64,000 nucleotides of DNA from the NCBI GenBank assembly GCA_029204225.1, contig CM055111.1, forward strand, positions 11,727,697 to 11,791,696, read 5' to 3'. The stretch's first letter is position 1, and each line of letters opens with the position of its first letter. Below are positions 58,628 to 64,000 of this stretch, piece after piece. The position numbers and the translations under genes are program-made. The stretch comes from Diphasiastrum complanatum (Eukaryota > Streptophyta > Lycopodiopsida > Lycopodiales > Lycopodiaceae). A model generated the notes under the pieces. That model had not been told where the DNA came from. It made no database searches and saw only the letters and a program-made list of their open reading frames with translations.

Positions 58628-59203
58628 CTGCCACTTCAACTAGTTTTAGCATACACTTTGAGAGTACTCCAAGTGAAGTTTTATGCTTTTTTAAAAAGTC
58701 TTTTTCCAATGCTTTGGTGAGAATATCAGCTACACATTCCCTTGATGAAACATGTTGAGGCTCCACCTCCTTTGTCATGACTTGCTCCCTCACAAAGTGA
58801 TATGCCACCTCAATATGCTTGCTCCTAGCATGAAAAATAGGATTAATTGCCAATTTTTGGGCTCATAGGTTGTCACAAAAGATGATTGGGCTCTCTTAAA
58901 AAAATCCAGCAATTTAAGATCCTTGAGCATCCTCTTGATCCATATCATCTCCTTTGTGCAATGAGTAAGGGCTTTGTACTCGGCCTCACTAGATGACAAT
59001 TAGATAGTGGCTTCTTTCTTTGACATCCATGATATAGCTCCATCACCTATGAGAATACAATGTGCGCTTATAGATTTCCTATCCATTTGATCTCTAGAAA
59101 AGTCTAAATCTGAAAATCCAAAAAGGGTAGGTGATGATCCCTCATACAATATGCCAAAATATCTCTCGAGATGTATCTCAATACTCTCTTCCCTAGCTTC
59201 CAA
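58628..59203 (-). pseudogene. Copia RNase H
   Basis: From 59203 leftwards: FGFSDLDFSRDQMDRKSISA (first Asp), GAISWMSKKEATI, a stop, and LSSSEAEYKALTHCTKEM (Glu). A frame change, NPIFHARSKHIEVAYHFVRE and CVADILTKALEKDFLKKH (last Asp) follow. The coding end VEVAV reaches the LTR start, with GAAGTGGCAG as the purine tract. Several breaks; non-functional. Confidence 0.88.
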
Positions 59204-60474
59204 TGCTCCTCACTAGAATCTTGCATAAATTGGCTTAATCTACCAACAAAATAGCTTAGATCTGGTCTTGTGATGGTTAGATATATAAGTGAACCAACTA
59301 GCTTTCTATAGAGTGTAATGTCCTCGAAGGATCTTTCATTACCTCTTATAGTCAGCTTTACATTTGACTCCATATGTGTATCAGAAGACTTTGCGTCTAC
59401 CATATGAAATCTTTTTAGAATAAAATTAACATGCTTTTCTTGGCAAATGAAAGTAGATTGAGAAGTCCTCATCATCTCTATTGTAATTCAAATGACCAAG
59501 ATCATGCACATCAAACTCCTTGAGAGCACTCTTGATATCTCAACATCTTGATTGTTCCCTCCACTCAAGGTGATATCATCCACATAAATTACCAAAATGG
59601 TAACATCATTTTCAGCAAACCTATAATAAAGAGAATGATCATACTCACTCATCACAAAATTGTGAAAGAGTACAAATGTGTTAAGCTTAGCATACCAACT
59701 CCTTGTTGTTTGCTTAAGACCATACAAACTCTTTTGTAGAAGACACACATGATTTGGCTTTGTAGTGAAATGTAGCTCTCGAGTTGTTTCATGTACACTT
59801 CCTCCTCAAGATCACCATTCAAGAATGCATTTGTAATACCCATTTGCCATAGATCCCATCCAAAAAGAGTAGCAAGAGAGATGATGACCCTAATGCTTAC
59901 CATCTTTGCCACGGGCGCAAAGGCTTCACCATAGTCAACAATACCATATTCTTGTGCATATTCCTTGGCCACCAGCCTTGCTTTTCTTGATAGATCCATC
60001 TTGGTTAATCTTCATCTTGAAAATCCACTTGCATCCAATAGCTTTCTTGTCATTAGGTAACTCCACTAATCTCCATGTATTGTTCTTCATAAGAGCTTGA
60101 TACTCAAGATCCATTGCTTGGATCCACTCCTCTTTGTTCCTTGCTTCATCTACACATGTAAGTTCATCAAAAGAGGTTAGGAAAGCATAGTTTGTACCTC
60201 CAACAACTTGCTTACCTTTCTCATCATATGTGAGCCTTGAAGGTGTTTGTCTTTGCCTTGATGTCCTCCTTGGCTTTTGACTTAATGAAGGTCCTTCATT
60301 ATCACCATCTAAAGTAGGATCCTTGCCATCAACATCAAGAGTATTAGATCCATCCATGTCATCATCTATAATACTTGAAGACACCCTTGGAATTTTTCCC
60401 TCATAAAAAATGACATCTCTACCAATAATCACCTTATTCGTAGTAGGAATGTAAACCTTATAGGATTTACTCAC
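59204..60474 (-). pseudogene. Copia reverse transcriptase and linker
   Basis: SYKVYIPTTNKVIIGRDVIF, PRRTSRQRQTPSRLTYD, EEWIQAMDLEYQALMKNNTW and KAIGCKWIFKMKINQDGS, then a frame change. YGIVDYGEAFAPVAKMVSIR, MGITNAFLNGDLEEEVYMKQ (catalytic Asp region D to I-T-N change), LQKSLYGLKQTTRSWYAK, VTILVIYVDDITLSGG (YVDD intact) and LVGSLIYLTITRPDLSY complete the domain. At least three frame changes. Confidence 0.9.
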
Positions 60475-60539
60475 CTCACTATATCCAACAAATATACCTT
60501 TCCTTGAAGATGGATCCGCTTGGTCCTATCATCAAAAGT

Positions 60540-61210
60540 TATATTGACATCTCAAAATGGTTTAAGAAGATTTGCACTTGGCCTCATAGCTTTGGCACCT
60601 TCACAAAAGGTCCTATTCTTCCTCTCGGCCACTCCATTTTGTTGAGGTGTCCTTGGACATGTGTACTCCCTCTTGATCCCATGCTCATCACAAAAGGCCT
60701 TGAACTTGGTTGAGATATACTCACCACCATTTTCACTCCTCAAGCACTTGATCTTTGTGGAAAATTGGTTCTCCCTTGCACTCTTGAACTTCACAAAGAC
60801 ATCATACACTTCATCTTTGCTCTTTAAATTTTTATTCCCAACAATATCTACTAAAATCATCAATGAACGTTACATACATCACTCCACTATTGCTAATTGT
60901 AGTAATTCCATGAATATCCGAATGTACAACTTGAAAAGGCTTTGTAGATCTAGATGTAGATCTAGCATAAGGTAGTCTATGTGACTTAGACAAAGCACAA
61001 GACTCACAAACATGATTGATGCTAGTTAAGGATCTTGGAAGACCAATCACAACTTGTTTTCTAGCCATTATCTACAATGCTTTGAAGTTGAGATGCCCCA
61101 TCCTCTTATGCCAAACCTCTTGCATGGATATTTGCTTTCCACAAATCCAACTTGGTTAGCAATAACACAAGCATCTAGTTTGAATAACTTCCCTTGCCTT
61201 TTCCCTTTTG
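60540..61210 (-). pseudogene. Copia pre-integrase and integrase
   Basis: From about 61200 leftwards: a GKLFKLDAC-like end of the protease region, WHKRMGHLNFK, CESCALSKSHRLPYAR (zinc finger), VHSDIHGITT and YVTFIDDFSRYCWE (first Asp). VYDVFVKFKSARENQFSTK, CLRSENGGEYISTK with Asp to Glu at the second catalytic position, and TPQQNGVAERKNRTF (catalytic Glu) follow. It is nearly collinear with 46000-46500, so the two are the same family. The upstream gag/protease is lost at about 61210. Confidence 0.88.
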
Positions 61211-61697
61211 CAATCAAGACATAACATTGTCTCAATTAATTTTGGACTACTTTCTACATATGGTACCAGAAGAGCTAGATAAGAAAGACAATAAAAAATT
61301 ACTAATTGTTGAAGTGGGTTTTTCTCGAGTTCGTATCTCATTTCAATACAACTATAAGCCAAACAAGACAAATTTGATCAACGACTCACAATTTAGTTTC
61401 TAAAATTTATTGATGATTTTTTCCAATAGCTATGAGCACCTAATATAATTGAAAATTTAGAATAAATTTGGATGTTCTTGAGTATCGTATACATTGAACT
61501 TATGATTCAGATGAAGTTAGCATTCCAATTGTTAGATTAAGGGGGTTGTGGTGGATGTTTTCGGAAAATCAGATATAATCATGTCTAAAATTAGTGTCGC
61601 TCCGAATAACATAGACAAGTTTTCCTATGTTTAAAATTCTAAACATTGATATTTAAAAGAAACATAAACATTACTGAATCTTATACTACTTTCAAGC
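61211..61697. other. No recognisable content
   Basis: A stop-free run at 61260-61400 (plus; LDKKDNKKLLIVEVGFSRVR) is not recognised. Otherwise AT-rich. Confidence 0.3.
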
Positions 61698-62068
61698 TGT
61701 ATTATAAGAAACTCTCATAAAAATTTAATCACAATGTGTCATTTGCCACTAAAAGTGGTTCATATTTATAATTATCGGTCTTGGGCCAAGCCCTACATTA
61801 GTCAAGAGACTATTACAAAAGATGCACAACTTTGGTGCAATTCTAGACAGTGTAGAAGTTTATCCTTATAGACTAGTAGACTATTTTAATATTCTAAAGG
61901 TTGAGAATTAGAAACTATTTCCAACCTTTAGAATCTCTAATCTTTGATGTGTGCCATTGATATTTCCAGAATAGATATTCGGTATAGCCATGTGCTTTAA
62001 TTGTTTTCTTCACCTTTGATTTCCATGTATGAACAACAATATCTACATTCATATATTATGGTCCATCA
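61698..62068 (+). repeat. TG...CA-bounded repeat (possible solo LTR), uninterrupted copy
   Basis: Partner of 43750-44457 without its 355-bp internal segment. TGTATTATAAG to GGTCCATCA. Flanks CAAGC and TTCTT do not match. Confidence 0.7.
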
Positions 62069-62531
62069 TTCTTTCTCTGAGCAATTTTTTGTACAGCTCT
62101 GAGTTGGCAACTTGTCTCTGGCTTCTATGCCATTGATTAGATTTTGGTTTGTGCCATTATGCTTTAAACTCTTTGGCCAAGCCTTTTGAGTTTTTCTTCA
62201 ATTCGACAACTTTTGCCACCCAAATAGGTATGGAACCCTCCACACCATCATCTAGAGGCCGCATTGCAACGAACTTGTCCAACACAACTTCTCTACGTGG
62301 GATGAATTCAATTAGAGGTGCATCAACTTTTCGCCCACAAAACCTCCAGGGTAATAGTTAACATTCTATGCAGAAATTTTGATCTGGTGGAGAGTGCAGA
62401 TTAGAGATGCATTCCTCACCAACTTATTGTGGATGTCTTTTCAGACATGAACTTTGACGTAACTGATCTTGGTAGGTGTTATAGATCTATTCTTTTATGA
62501 TTGCTTTGTTCAAGTAACGCTAAAATATAAA
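62069..62531. other. No recognisable content
   Basis: A 70-codon frame (62149-62361) rich in Ser/Thr/Arg is not recognised. Confidence 0.3.
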
Positions 62532-63574
62532 GTATGTTTCTGCTGATGATTTATCGCAGAGGCGGATTGTTGGCGATGGGCAACAGGCTTTAAGGATTAC
62601 ATAATATTAAGATTGCATGAATTTAGGAACTCCAAAACATCGAGAAATATAGTGTACGAATTATTGCATGGATCATGGCAACGGAGTCACATACAATATG
62701 GCCACTGGGCATGGCCAAATACGAAATAGTCCATAATGGTGTTGGGAGTCTTAGTTTTGACATGCAACCCTAACATGCAATACCATGGTGTTGTGTACAT
62801 GATGGGAGCTAGCTAAGACATTTGAATCTTGCTCCATCGTTCCAAAACCATATTGTGGTTCTGGACTATGAAACCATGTCAGGAATGATTTGATTTCTTT
62901 TCTTGGGGCTTGAGCTTTGTTGCTGAGATTAGAAAAAAAAGACAGTGTGAATCTTCTTTTGACCTGAGCTTCATTAGAGATTTTTTTTTTTAAATGTGTT
63001 CAGGTTTTGTCTTGCCTAAGCTTTTTCAGAGATTCAAAAATCAAGAACTATGGTGTGCGACTTATTGAAAGGATTGTGTCAAAGGACTCCACATACAATA
63101 TGGCCAGTGGGCAGGGCCACGTACGCAATAGTCCAGAATGGTGTTGGGAGTCTTATTAGTTTAGACATGCAACCATAACATGCAATGCCATGGTGCTGTG
63201 TACACTATGAGAGCTAGCTATTTCACATTTGAATCTTGTGCCATCGTTCCAAAACCATGTCGTTCTGGAATAAGAAACCATGTCAGGAACTATTTGATTT
63301 GTTTTCTCGGGGCTTGAGCTTTGTTGCTGAGATTAGAAAAGAAAGACATACTGAATTATCTCTTGACCTGAGCTTCATTAGAGATTTTTTTTTAAAATGT
63401 GTTCAAGATTTTACTTGCCTAAGCTTTTTCAGATATTCAAATGTAAATGCATATTGACTGTGGTTTCAAAAAAACTGAATCTCTCATTCTTTTGCACTAT
63501 TGTTGTTCTAAAAATGAGCTAATCCTACAAAAATGAACTCATCTTTCATTGTAGAAACAATTGCTATTTTCCCT
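62532..63574 (+). repeat. Inverted-repeat arm, right, with internal tandem duplication
   Basis: Aligns inverted with 56862-57410. Within it, about 62641-63040 and 63044-63445 are direct copies with a ~400-bp period (both contain CATACAATATGGCCA and AATGGTGTTGGGAGTCTTA), so this arm has a duplicated core. Confidence 0.85.
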
Positions 63575-64000
63575 ACATGCCAACTGCAACCACATGCAAT
63601 ATCCCACTTAGCGATCAATGTTTCTTTTATGTTTACACAAGCATATTTCATAGCTTCATATAGCCAATGCACCTTGAATTGGTCAGGCTTAAGTTCATTG
63701 CAAAAAGGTTTGGCCTATGTGATTGATGCCACATGCATATTCAACATTACTAGTAGATTGACTTGATGTGTGCAATATCATTGTAGAAATACATCATAAT
63801 ATTGTGTTGATATGGGAGAATTTTGTCACTAGATACTAGTACCTTGCAAACTATGCCAGCATATGCTAGTACCTTGCGAATGTCAACAATTTCAAAATTG
63901 GATTTTGTATCTCTTCATCTAGGCATCTTATTGATGTCATTGGAAAAACATGCTACATAAGTACACAAATTTTAATCAAAAGCGTTTCCATTCATTAATA
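63575..64000. other. No recognisable content
   Basis: Non-coding to the end of the window, apart from a short repeated word (GCTAGTACCTTGCRAA, about 63835-63880). Confidence 0.35.

Noticed and set aside
62532-63574. CRISPR-like or satellite array
   Set aside because: Only two ~400-bp units without spacers; a simple tandem duplication.

Overview
The window looks like repeat-filled intergenic DNA from a land plant with a large genome. The evidence is the mix of elements: Ty1/copia elements primed by initiator-Met tRNA (PBS TGGTATCAGAGC), Ty3/gypsy elements with a PBS of the TTTGGTGTCGCTTTTGGGG type, and a CACTA transposon with plant TNP2, DUF4218-like and DUF4216-like segments. There are also plant-style LTR promoters and long CT microsatellites. 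I see no convincing intact host gene, rRNA, functional tRNA or CRISPR. The exact lineage (fern, gymnosperm, angiosperm or other) cannot be decided from the sequence.

Layout. 1-12.8 kb: AT-rich decayed DNA with two long (CT)n tracts, a gypsy gag scrap, a copia RT scrap, a possible tRNA-derived SINE head and a GC-rich repeat island at 9.2-9.6 kb. 12.85-13.9 kb: remnant of a GIY-YIG nuclease protein, best read as the nuclease module of a Penelope-like or related retroelement. 14.3-27.2 kb: a three-level nest. A copia element (gag and protease at 14.3-15.4, integrase and RT at 26.0-27.2) is split by a 10.6-kb insertion (15363-26000, 5-bp duplication GACCA). That insertion is itself split by a 5.2-kb LTR element (19012-24255, 5-bp duplication GAATC) carrying one ~988-codon reading frame of unknown function instead of gag-pol.

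27.9-32.0 kb: a gypsy element (gag, protease, long linker) followed by RT/RNase H in the opposite orientation. 33.1-35.0 kb: direct LTR-like repeats. 35.1-39.6 kb: small inverted-repeat structures, including a ~286-bp MITE and a 138-bp foldback. 41.3-43.7 kb: the best-preserved copia pol, cut off in its 3' LTR by another repeat. 45.1-47.1 kb: an internally deleted copia element with both LTRs. 47.1-50.0 kb: a copia-like gag scrap and a CACTA transposase pseudogene with a recognisable intron. 51.4-52.7 kb: a second copy of the four-zinc-knuckle gypsy gag. 52.8-54.1 kb: a third LTR of the 19-24 kb family, with its PBS. 54.1-56.4 kb: copia scraps and a complete copia LTR-PBS-gag start of the 41-43 kb family. 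56.9-63.6 kb: a reverse-strand copia pol of the 45-47 kb family whose LTR is followed again by a PBS, with copies of an unrelated repeat in inverted orientation on either side.

Functionally these are competing transposons rather than a cooperating gene set. Two relationships stand out. The RT-less LTR element at 19-24 kb and the gypsy element at 51 kb share a repeated leader motif (AACCTTCGYCGAG), which suggests a non-autonomous/helper link. The two gypsy gag copies share the same in-frame stop codons. All protein calls rest on reading motifs by eye; no database search was possible.
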